A stretch of 6,924 nucleotides of DNA from Burkholderia sp. (GTDB taxonomy: Bacteria > Pseudomonadota > Gammaproteobacteria > Burkholderiales > Burkholderiaceae), in NCBI GenBank assembly GCA_028292565.1, contig JAQGMD010000330.1, forward strand, positions 1 through 6,924. Direction: 5' to 3'. A program made the position numbers and the translations under genes. The notes beneath the pieces were generated by a model, which was not told where the DNA came from, did not search any database, and saw nothing but the letters and a program-made list of their open reading frames with translations. Shown piece by piece: positions 1-5,645 of the stretch. The stretch's first letter is position 1. Each line of letters begins with the position of its first letter.

Positions 1-179
1 TGTCTGCGCTTGGCGCCTTGCACTCGCCTCCGATCAGCTCGGCAGACCGCTTCGCTACCCGCACGGTCAGGCTGAAATCGCTCTGGTGCCGCGACTCACG
101 CACACCGCTGATACTCCTTCCCCCTGCTAGGGGGAAGCGGCGGTGTTTACGCGAGAATAAAATTCTTCGCCAAGATAAA
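1..179. other. Non-coding leader upstream of motD, no recognised gene
   Basis: No gene can be supported here. On the + strand, frame 1 stops at 73-75 and frame 2 at 128-130. Frame 3 is open into motD, but its translation is low-complexity, rich in Arg, Ser and Pro, and unlike any MotB N-terminus. A - strand frame also stays open across the stretch without a convincing start codon or family match. In particular I do not see the C-terminus of a MotA/MotC-type partner. The stretch contains the hairpin at 117-137. It most likely serves as the 5' leader or promoter region of motD, but I find no clear promoter in it. Confidence 0.5.
117..137. repeat. Perfect GC-rich hairpin in the motD leader
   Basis: CTTCCCCC (117-124) and GGGGGAAG (130-137) are exact reverse complements around the 5-nt loop TGCTA. 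The structure ends 42 nt before the motD start. No T-tract follows on either strand, so it is not a classical intrinsic terminator for either direction. It could be the end structure of an upstream transcript, an mRNA-stability hairpin, or an intergenic repeat. Confidence 0.6.
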
Positions 180-929
180 ATGCCCAGAAAAAAATACAAA
201 GAAGACGACAACGACACCCAAGACCGCTGGCTCGTCTCCTACGCCGATTTCATCACCCTGCTATTCGCCTTCTTCGTGGTGATGTACGCAATCTCATCAG
301 TCAACGAAAGCAAATACCGCGCGGTGTCCGACTCGCTGGTCGGCGCATTCGGCAGCACAGCACCGATCCCTGCCGTGCCACCCGTCCAGTTGATCCCCCC
401 GATACCCCAAAAGAAAACCAGCGATGCATTGCAACGAGAGAAAGAGCATATGACGCGCATAGGGCGCGACATACTCCACGTGCTTGCACCGCTGGTCAAT
501 GAAGGTAAAGTGCGGGTGACGCAGACCGACCGGGGTGTGAAAGTGGAGATCAACGCCAGCGTTCTATTCGCGCCAGGCGATGCAAAGCTGGCTGATGAAA
601 CGAGCGAGGCATTGCGCGCGATCGCTGTTGTGCTCAAAGACGACTACCGTGCGATCCAGGTTGAAGGACATACGGATAGCGTACCGATCCGCAATGCGTT
701 GTTTCCGTCAAATTGGGAATTGTCCGCTGTGCGGGCAAGTAGCGTGGTCAGGTTGTTTGCCGATAGCGGCATCGCTGAAAGCCGCCTGACCGCAGTAGGC
801 AGAGGGCCGACGCAACCGGTAGGCGACAACGCCTCGGCGGAAGGGCGATTACGGAATCGAAGGGTGACGGTGATGATCATGTCCGCGTTGCCGGAGGCAG
901 TAACGGAAGTGCCTGTGGAGGCGGTCTAA
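180..929 (+). CDS. motD: Flagellar motor stator protein MotD (MotB family, OmpA-like)
   Basis: This 249-residue protein is the peptidoglycan-binding half of a flagellar stator. It pairs with a MotA/MotC-type partner in the inner membrane and couples ion flow to rotation. After a short charged N-terminus comes the single membrane segment, about residues 17-39, starting WLVSYADFITLLFAFFVV; Asp23 sits at the position of the essential ion-binding Asp of MotB. A proline-rich linker follows (61-79). The OmpA-like domain covers about 130-235, with VEGHTDSVPI at 161-170, NWELSAVRA at 178-186 and the RNRRV signature near 225-229. The ATG at 180 is preferred over the upstream in-frame ATG at 18 because it puts the membrane segment near the N-terminus, as in the family. 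The ribosome binding site is weak (AAGA-like). I prefer MotD to MotB because of the short N-terminus and the YADFITLLFAFFVVMY sequence; plain MotB remains possible. It converges on flgN. Confidence 0.88.
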   Translation: MPRKKYKEDDNDTQDRWLVSYADFITLLFAFFVVMYAISSVNESKYRAVSDSLVGAFGSTAPIPAVPPVQLIPPIPQKKTSDALQREKEHMTRIGRDILHVLAPLVNEGKVRVTQTDRGVKVEINASVLFAPGDAKLADETSEALRAIAVVLKDDYRAIQVEGHTDSVPIRNALFPSNWELSAVRASSVVRLFADSGIAESRLTAVGRGPTQPVGDNASAEGRLRNRRVTVMIMSALPEAVTEVPVEAV

Positions 930-941
930 GCGTCGCCGGGT

Positions 942-1034
942 CGTAGGTTGGGATGCCAATCCCAACGTTCACCCTTCACAAAACAGCCGGCTTATATTTG
1001 AGTGTGAATGTTGGGATTGGCATCCCAACCTACG
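942..1034. repeat. REPIN-like element: two inverted GTAG-headed REP hairpins
   Basis: Two 31-bp arms (942-972 and 1004-1034) are reverse complements with a single G-T wobble position (967/1009), separated by a 31-nt spacer. Each arm carries a GTAG head (943-946; on the - strand, 1033-1030). Each head is followed by a hairpin with an 8-bp perfect stem, GTTGGGAT/ATCCCAAC, and a 4-nt loop (stems 947-954/959-966 and 1010-1017/1022-1029). The centre of the spacer holds the palindrome AGCCGGCT (985-992). A GTAG or GGAG head plus a hairpin is the known signature of REP sequences mobilised by RAYT (TnpA-REP) proteins, and two inverted REPs form a REPIN or BIME. The position between the convergent ends of motD and flgN is typical of such elements. 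It may also act as a two-way transcription or mRNA-decay barrier. No RAYT gene lies in the window. Confidence 0.85.
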
Positions 1035-1059
1035 TCAAACCGGGTGCGTTCTGAAGCGC

Positions 1060-1536
1060 TCAGCCAACAACCAGCCGGCGACTCCCAAACTTCGCCGTCG
1101 CTTGCCCGTTCGGGCCGTAGAAACTGCCACCCTGCGTATGACCCTGCAGCACGTTCAATGCTGACTGATTGCGTCCGATCTGCTGTGAAATCAGCAGGCC
1201 GTTCACGCGATTGAGTTCCTTGGCCGACAGGGCCAGTTCCAGCAAATCATTCCACGCGTCGCGGTCGGTGGTTGTTGCGGACGGGCTCTGGATCCATGCC
1301 TGCATGCCGGATTCGGTCGCCGCGAATCCGGCGTCCGTCAGTGCGGCCTGGCGACGTTTCGCCATCTCGGCCATCCGCATCGCGATCCGGGATTTTTCCT
1401 CGGTGACTTTGCCCAGTCCTTCGGCGTTTGCATCGATCAGGTGGGTCTGTTCCTGCCTGAGCAATTCAAGCAGGGAATAGATAGCCTGGCGCTCCTCGCT
1501 GAAGCTTTCCGCAGGGCTGGTCGCGACGGTGTTCAT
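1060..1536 (-). CDS. flgN: Flagellar export chaperone FlgN
   Basis: This 158-residue cytosolic protein is the type III export chaperone of the hook-filament junction proteins FlgK and FlgL. It is predicted to be almost entirely helical: an N-terminal Glu/Leu-rich stretch (about 9-65) suits the coiled-coil core of the family. The C-terminal part, with NRVNGLLISQQIGRNQSALNVL (split as 109-118 and 119-130) followed by SFYGPNGQ (138-145), is the characteristic FlgN tail. The length matches the family. The ATG at 1536-1534 lies 4 bp after the flgM stop codon. Its ribosome binding site (AGGGG, 8 nt upstream) is inside the last codons of flgM, so the two genes are likely translated together. The gene is probably transcribed both from the sigma-28 promoter ahead of flgM and by read-through from flgA. 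The stop codon lies 25 bp from the REPIN-like element. Confidence 0.93.
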   Translation of the reverse strand: MNTVATSPAESFSEERQAIYSLLELLRQEQTHLIDANAEGLGKVTEEKSRIAMRMAEMAKRRQAALTDAGFAATESGMQAWIQSPSATTTDRDAWNDLLELALSAKELNRVNGLLISQQIGRNQSALNVLQGHTQGGSFYGPNGQATAKFGSRRLVVG

Positions 1537-1540
1537 GCGA

Positions 1541-1840
1541 TTAACCCCTGCGAGTGGAGATCAGGTCTTTTACCGTGTCGATCAGGCCTTCGGCAACGCG
1601 CTCAGGATTGACCTGGAACGTGCCGTTGGCGATCGCCGCCTTGATTTCACTTACTTTGGCGGAATCGAATACACCATTGCTAGCGGTTTGACCGCCCAGG
1701 GCTTTGGCCTTTGCCGACAACGTGACGTTATCGACAGGGGCCTTTTCGACAGCTGCTTTTTCAGTAGTCTTGCCTGACTTGGTTTGCGCTGTAGCTACCG
1801 GCAAACCCAGGGATTTTTTCATTGAGTCATCAATTTTCAC
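1541..1840 (-). CDS. flgM: Anti-sigma-28 factor FlgM
   Basis: This 99-residue protein binds FliA (sigma-28) and keeps late flagellar genes off until the hook-basal body is complete, when FlgM is secreted through it. The N-terminus MKIDDS and the low-complexity, Lys/Ala/Thr-rich first third (about 15-34) fit the flexible, exported half. VDNVTLSAKAKAL (36-48) and the helical C-terminus (58-94, with FDSAKVSEIKAAI then GTFQVNPERVAEGL) form the sigma-binding half. The start is GTG at 1840-1838: it gives the conserved MKID N-terminus and has a good ribosome binding site (GAGGA, about 7 nt upstream). The first in-frame ATG is codon 7 and would remove this motif. The flgN start follows after 4 bp. 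A strong sigma-28 promoter precedes the gene, giving the usual feedback loop in which sigma-28 makes its own inhibitor. Confidence 0.94.
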   Translation of the reverse strand: MKIDDSMKKSLGLPVATAQTKSGKTTEKAAVEKAPVDNVTLSAKAKALGGQTASNGVFDSAKVSEIKAAIANGTFQVNPERVAEGLIDTVKDLISTRRG

Positions 1841-1866
1841 GACATCATCCTCATTTCGTTGGCGCC

Positions 1867-1898
1867 TATCGCCGCCGTCCCACTGACTATCGGCGATA
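1867..1898. repeat. Inverted repeat overlapping the flgM promoter -10 element
   Basis: TATCGCCG (1867-1874) and CGGCGATA (1891-1898) are exact reverse complements, 16 nt apart. The right arm overlaps the sigma-28 -10 element (1887-1894) and is itself part of the 11-bp palindrome TATCGGCGATA (1888-1898). It could be an operator, or a hairpin present only in flgA read-through mRNA, since a transcript from the sigma-28 promoter would start near 1880 and lack the right arm. The function is inferred only. Confidence 0.4.
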
Positions 1899-1913
1899 AA
1901 ACCGCAAACTTTA
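1887..1913 (-). promoter_or_regulatory. Sigma-28 (FliA) promoter of flgMN
   Basis: Read on the - strand, the sequence is TAAAGTTT (1913-1906), an 11-nt spacer, then GCCGATAG (1894-1887). The enterobacterial sigma-28 consensus is TAAAGTTT-N11-GCCGATAA, so 15 of 16 positions match with exact spacing. Transcription should start near 1880, about 40 nt ahead of the flgM GTG. The promoter begins only 6 bp beyond the flgA stop codon, so flgM and flgN can be transcribed as late genes independently of flgA. This matches the known class 3 promoter inside enterobacterial flgAMN. Confidence 0.93.
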
Positions 1914-1919
1914 ATCTTA

Positions 1920-2621
1920 TCAATATGTCACTTCGACGATGCCGCCCATCCGGGCAACACCGCTTACGACCTGGCCGTTAGCAGTACGCGCCTGCGTCAC
2001 CTGGCCGGCGCTCGCATTGTTCAACGCCCGCGCTTCACTTGATACGCTAAAACCATGGCCCGAGGCTACCACGCGCACCTGTTGGCCTTGCTGTATTGCC
2101 TGCTGGTTGCGCATCGCATCCTGGCGCAACGGCGCGCCGGCCGGTAGCGATACAGTCAGCGTCCGGCCAACTGCCTGCGAAGCGTCGGTGACGATGCCGG
2201 CGGGCAGGGTAGTTAAATCGCCCCTGATTGTTCGCAGGTCATTCGGGCCGATGCTCTGGCCTTGCCCCAGCGAGGCAGCTGTGGCGATGTAGTCGCCCTC
2301 GACACGCACCGTCGCTGATACATAGATGTTCCATTGTGCCGGTGCGCTGCATCTTACGCCGACCATGGTTTTGCCCCAGGCGCGGCTGCCTTGCGGCAGA
2401 TACGCCTCGGGCGCAGCGCAGGCGGGCAGGATCAGGCGGGCATCGATGTTGCCGACGCTGATCGTGGCCTTGCCCGGTAATCCGGCGGACTGAGTTTGCA
2501 GGAACTGCTCCACCGTCAGCCGCACGACCCGGTGGTCCTGACGTGTTGCTGCTTCCTGTGCAAGCGTTACGCTTGTGGTCAGTGAGAGCAATAAGGCGAG
2601 TGCTTTGGAATGGCGGTTCAT
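1920..2621 (-). CDS. flgA: Flagellar P-ring assembly chaperone FlgA
   Basis: This 233-residue periplasmic protein assists FlgI polymerisation into the P ring around the rod. A Sec signal peptide is visible: a short basic start (MNRHSK), a hydrophobic core (7-19), and likely cleavage after Ala21 (VTLA before QEA). The N-terminal region contains two cysteines, Cys68 (LPACAAP) and Cys91 (VGVRCSAP). They match a conserved FlgA pair and probably form a disulfide. The SAF-type domain covers about residues 110-170, and the C-terminal beta domain runs to GGIVEVTY at the end. ATG at 2621-2619 is the first possible start, as an in-frame stop lies just upstream (within 2641-2660). No good ribosome binding site precedes it. 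The gene diverges from flgB and leads into flgM-flgN, 79 bp away. Confidence 0.95.
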   Translation of the reverse strand: MNRHSKALALLLSLTTSVTLAQEAATRQDHRVVRLTVEQFLQTQSAGLPGKATISVGNIDARLILPACAAPEAYLPQGSRAWGKTMVGVRCSAPAQWNIYVSATVRVEGDYIATAASLGQGQSIGPNDLRTIRGDLTTLPAGIVTDASQAVGRTLTVSLPAGAPLRQDAMRNQQAIQQGQQVRVVASGHGFSVSSEARALNNASAGQVTQARTANGQVVSGVARMGGIVEVTY

Positions 2622-2776
2622 GGTGAAGGGGGAGTTTCGCTTACGGCAGCCATATTACTGCCGGGACCGCGTGGCAAAGGGCGGAACAGGGTGGATTTTT
2701 TCAATCTTATTGCGTGATTGTCTGCTCCGGGCGGTCCGTATGATCGACGCTACCAAAAACCCCCAATGGGCCCGCA
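2622..2776. promoter_or_regulatory. Divergent control region between flgA and flgB
   Basis: These 155 bp must hold the start signals of both the flgA-flgM-flgN and flgBCDEFG transcripts. I see no good sigma-28 or sigma-54 (GG-N10-GC) promoter. For the flgB direction, TATGAT (2739-2744) resembles a sigma-70 -10 element, with a weak -35 candidate TTGTCT (2718-2723) at a short 15-bp spacing. A poor -35 would fit an activator-dependent early flagellar promoter. An AT-rich patch at 2694-2713 and the inverted repeat at 2644-2663 are candidate regulator sites. A master regulator of the FlhDC type is plausible in this group, but I cannot match its box convincingly. Confidence 0.5.
2644..2663. repeat. 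Inverted repeat in the flgA-flgB control region
   Basis: CGGCAG (2644-2649) and CTGCCG (2658-2663) are exact reverse complements around an 8-nt AT-rich centre (CCATATTA). The length and dyad symmetry fit a dimeric regulator site. It lies 22 bp upstream of the flgA start codon, so it could alternatively form a hairpin in the flgA leader. Its function is unproven. Confidence 0.35.
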
Positions 2777-3184
2777 ATGATCGGAAAACTTGACGAAACC
2801 CTACGCTTTCACCAGACGGCGCTGAGCCTCCGTTCGCAGCGCCAGCAGATGCTGGCGTCGAATATTGCGAACGCCGATACGCCGAACTACAAGGCGCGCG
2901 ACGTCGATTTTAACAAGGCGCTGCAGAACGCGCTGTCAGGCGGAACTTCCGCAAACGCATTGAACAAGACGGCCCCGCAACATCTTGCTGTCCCGGCGCT
3001 GCCGACCATCGGCGGCATTGAAGCGCAGTATCGCGGCACGGTGCAGGGGAGTGTGGATGGCAACACCGTCGATATGGACGTCGAGCGTAATCAGTTCACC
3101 GAGAACGCTTTGCGCTATGAGGCGGGTGTCACATTCATGGCGAGTCAGATCAAGGGCCTGCTGACGGCGATTCAGGGCCAATAG
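2777..3184 (+). CDS. flgB: Flagellar proximal rod protein FlgB
   Basis: This 135-residue rod subunit is secreted by the flagellar type III system without a cleaved signal and polymerises in the periplasm as part of the proximal rod. The family N-terminus is clear: a helix from about 5-30, then ASNIANADTPNYKARD (27-42), the rod/hook signature. The C-terminal helix (about 98-131), after the conserved GNTVDMDVER (95-104), completes the D0 coiled coil. The length is normal. It is the first gene of flgBCDEFG. The ATG at 2777 gives the canonical MIGKLD start, but the ribosome binding site is poor (GGG in a C-rich context), unlike the genes that follow. The gap to flgC is 15 bp. Confidence 0.96.
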   Translation: MIGKLDETLRFHQTALSLRSQRQQMLASNIANADTPNYKARDVDFNKALQNALSGGTSANALNKTAPQHLAVPALPTIGGIEAQYRGTVQGSVDGNTVDMDVERNQFTENALRYEAGVTFMASQIKGLLTAIQGQ

Positions 3185-3199
3185 AAAGGGTAACGAGCA

Positions 3200-3604
3200 A
3201 TGTCTCTTTTTAATATTTTTAATGTAGCCGGCTCCGCGATGAGCGCGCAGGGCCAGCGCCTGAATGTGGTGTCGAGCAATATCGCCAACGCTGACAGCGC
3301 CACCAGTGCCGACGGCAAGACCTATCGCGCCAAGCAGGTGATCTTCAGCGCGGTGCCTACGCAGAATGCCGGCGCAACCGGCGTCAAGGTGCAACAGGTG
3401 GTCGAGGATGCGTCGCCGCTCAAGATGATGTACGACCCCAAGCATCCGCAGGCCGACGAAAAAGGCTATGTGGCGATGCCCAACGTGAACGTGGTCGAGG
3501 AAATGGTCAACATGATTTCCGCATCGCGCTCCTACCAGACCAATGCCGAGACGATGAACACGGCAAAGACGATGCTGCTGAAGACGCTGACGCTCGGCCA
3601 GTAA
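3200..3604 (+). CDS. flgC: Flagellar proximal rod protein FlgC
   Basis: This 134-residue rod subunit acts with FlgB, FlgF and the MS-ring/FliE junction in the proximal rod. The N-terminal helix (about 3-28) leads into [11 protein letters not shown] (23-33), the family signature. The C-terminal part carries [19 protein letters not shown] (90-108) and [15 protein letters not shown] (109-123), both hallmark FlgC sequences. The length is normal for the family. The ribosome binding site is AAAGGG at 3185-3190. The spacing of 15 bp to flgB and 13 bp to flgD shows one transcript. Confidence 0.96.
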   Translation: MSLFNIFNVAGSAMSAQGQRLNVVSSNIANADSATSADGKTYRAKQVIFSAVPTQNAGATGVKVQQVVEDASPLKMMYDPKHPQADEKGYVAMPNVNVVEEMVNMISASRSYQTNAETMNTAKTMLLKTLTLGQ

Positions 3605-3617
3605 GAAGGATGAAACC

Positions 3618-4289
3618 ATGACCACGATACAAGACGGCGGAGTGTCCACCTCAGTGCTGGATGCAATGAACGGCAAGAAGGGCGGCTCGAAATCCGTCGC
3701 CGCCGAAGCGCAGGATCGCTTCATGACGCTGCTGGTGACGCAGATGAAGAACCAGGATCCGCTGAACCCGCTGGACAACGCGCAGGTGACGAGCCAGCTC
3801 GCACAGCTGTCAACGGTGACGGGCATCGACAAGCTCAATGACAGCATAGGCGCGCTGATGGGCAGTTACCAGGCGAGCCAGTCGATGCAGGCGGCCAGCA
3901 TGATCGGCCACGGCGTGCTGGTTCCCGGCTCCGGCGTGGAACTGGTCAAGGGCCAGGCGCTGATGGGGATGGAGTTGACTCAACCGGTCGACAAAGTGCA
4001 GGTAACGATATTCGATGCCAGCGGCAGGGAAGTGCGCAAGCTCGATCTCGGCGCGCAACAACCCGGTTCCATTCCGGTGACATGGGACGGCACCAATGCG
4101 GACGGCGTTGCCGCCGCTGACGGCAACTACACATTCAAGGTCGATGCTTTGCTCGGCAGCGACACGATGCCGTCGACGGCATTGCAATTCGGCCTGGTCG
4201 GCAGCGTCTCGACCAATGCACAGGGCGTCAAGCTGAGTTTGCCCGGCATGGGCGAGTTCAAGTTTTCCGACGTCCGGCAAATTCTTTGA
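3618..4289 (+). CDS. flgD: Flagellar hook-capping protein FlgD
   Basis: This 223-residue scaffold protein caps the growing hook and promotes FlgE assembly; it is absent from the finished organelle. The N-terminal signature is clear: DRFMTLLVTQMKNQDPLNP (33-51), then LAQLSTVTGIDKLN (61-74). The C-terminal half holds the FlgD Tudor-like and Ig-like domains (about 95-223), with VTWDGTNADG (154-163) and DGNYTFKV (168-175) typical of the Ig-like part. The length is in the normal range. The start is supported by a good ribosome binding site, GAAGGA at 3605-3610, 7 nt from the ATG. The gap to flgE is 30 bp. Confidence 0.96.
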   Translation: MTTIQDGGVSTSVLDAMNGKKGGSKSVAAEAQDRFMTLLVTQMKNQDPLNPLDNAQVTSQLAQLSTVTGIDKLNDSIGALMGSYQASQSMQAASMIGHGVLVPGSGVELVKGQALMGMELTQPVDKVQVTIFDASGREVRKLDLGAQQPGSIPVTWDGTNADGVAAADGNYTFKVDALLGSDTMPSTALQFGLVGSVSTNAQGVKLSLPGMGEFKFSDVRQIL

Positions 4290-4319
4290 TCCGATAACAG
4301 AATACCAAGGGAGAAAAAC

Positions 4320-5597
4320 ATGGCTTTTCAACAGGGACTGAGCGGCTTGAACGCTGCCTCCAAAAGTCTGGAAGTGGTCGGCAACAACGTTTCCAATGCC
4401 AGCACCGCCGGCTTCAAGCAATCGAAGGCACAGTTCGCCGACGTGTATGCCGCATCGCTGTCTGGCGGCGGCGGCTCGCAGATCGGTATCGGCACCAGGC
4501 TGGCGCGCGTCGCCCAGCAATTCACGCAGGGGAATATCAGCGGCACCAACAATCCGCTGGATATGGCGATCAATGGCGACGGCTTCTTCCGCATGGCGGC
4601 CGGCAACGGCGATGTCCAGTATTCCCGCAACGGCCAGTTCCAGCTCAACAAAGACGGCCAGATCGAAAACGCAAACGGCTCGCTGCTGACCGGCTATGGG
4701 ATCGGTCCCAACGGCCAGGTGTCAAATGGCGCACCGGCAGCGCTGCAGGTCAGTACTGCCGACCTCCAGCCGACGCCGACTTCCACCTACGACCTGGTGT
4801 TGAACCTCGATTCGCGCTCGAAGACGCTGCCCACTGCCGGTTTTGACCCGAATGATCCGCTGACTTATCACAAATCGGTGCCGGTTCCGATCTACGACAG
4901 CCTCGGTAATGCCCATCTGCTGCAAACGTATTATGTGAACAAAGGTCCGGCCGCAGCGGGCGCGGGTAACGACTGGGATGTTTATGGCATGGTCACGCTG
5001 AATGACGGCTCGACTGTGCCGGTCGGCCCACCGGCTGCGGCTCCGCAGGTTGCCGGTCCGATCGGCACACTGACCTTCACCACCGGCGGGACGCCGGTCA
5101 CCGTGCCGCCGCCTCCCGCCGTCCAGGTGAATTTCGCAGTTCCGGGCGCGGCGCCGATGACCATCGATATCAGGCATGGCGCGACGACGCAGTTCGGCTC
5201 GCCGATGAGCGTCAACAGCCAGGCACAGAACGGCTACACCTCAGGCAGCCTGACCGGCTTCAGCGTCGCCGGCGACGGCAAGCTGGTCGGTCGCTACAGC
5301 AACGGCAAGGCGAACGTGCTGGGCCAGGTTGCGCTGGTGGACTTCGCCAATCCGAACGGATTGCAGGCGATCGGCAATAACGCATTCATCGCGACTTCTG
5401 ACTCCGGCGTTCCCCTGATCGCTACCCCCGGCACCAGCGGCATGGGTGCATTGCAGTCATCGGCGATTGAGGAGTCGAACGTGGACCTGACGGCGGAACT
5501 GGTCAGCATGATTACCGCGCAGCGCGTCTATCAGGCGAATGCGCAGACGATCAAGACTGAGGACCAGATCATGCAGACGTTGGTGAATTTGAGGTAA
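4320..5597 (+). CDS. flgE: Flagellar hook protein FlgE
   Basis: This 425-residue protein polymerises into the hook, the flexible universal joint outside the cell. The N-terminal D0 helix (1-20) is followed by GNNVSNASTAGFK (21-33), the rod/hook signature. NNPLDMAINGDGFF (77-90) marks the conserved D1 region. The middle (about 145-310) is the variable D2 domain and contains an unusual Pro/Ala-rich stretch (residues 236-268, including PPPP at 263-266). The C-terminal SNVDLTAELVSMITAQRVYQ (386-405) and the end of the D0 coiled coil are intact. The length is near the usual 400-430. The ribosome binding site AAGGGAG (4307-4313) lies 6 nt from the ATG, the strongest in this operon, as suits a high-copy structural protein. 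Confidence 0.97.
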   Translation: MAFQQGLSGLNAASKSLEVVGNNVSNASTAGFKQSKAQFADVYAASLSGGGGSQIGIGTRLARVAQQFTQGNISGTNNPLDMAINGDGFFRMAAGNGDVQYSRNGQFQLNKDGQIENANGSLLTGYGIGPNGQVSNGAPAALQVSTADLQPTPTSTYDLVLNLDSRSKTLPTAGFDPNDPLTYHKSVPVPIYDSLGNAHLLQTYYVNKGPAAAGAGNDWDVYGMVTLNDGSTVPVGPPAAAPQVAGPIGTLTFTTGGTPVTVPPPPAVQVNFAVPGAAPMTIDIRHGATTQFGSPMSVNSQAQNGYTSGSLTGFSVAGDGKLVGRYSNGKANVLGQVALVDFANPNGLQAIGNNAFIATSDSGVPLIATPGTSGMGALQSSAIEESNVDLTAELVSMITAQRVYQANAQTIKTEDQIMQTLVNLR

Positions 5598-5645
5598 TCG
5601 GGGTTCGTTTTACTGATTGAAAGCCTTACCCACCGGAGCAAAAAG

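Noticed and set aside
18..179. N-terminal extension of MotD from an upstream in-frame ATG at 18
   Set aside because: The extension is low-complexity, spans a perfect hairpin, and would place the membrane segment about 70 residues in. MotB/MotD proteins start shortly before it.
153..182. Possible sigma-28-like promoter just ahead of motD (TAAA ... GATAAA)
   Set aside because: The spacing between the two parts is far too short, and the -10 part would overlap the start codon.
2936..3847. Long open frame of 303 codons on the - strand across flgB, flgC and flgD
   Set aside because: It lies antisense to three clear flagellar genes, has no recognisable domain, and is Arg/His/Leu-rich as expected for shadows of GC-rich genes.
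4290..4297. TCCGATAA just after flgD, resembling a sigma-28 -10 element (7 of 8)
   Set aside because: The required position 11 nt upstream reads CGTCCGGC, with no resemblance to the -35 element TAAAGTTT.
3810..4520. Long antisense open frame over flgD and flgE
   Set aside because: It is a shadow of the real genes, with a composition typical of reverse-frame translation and no family match.
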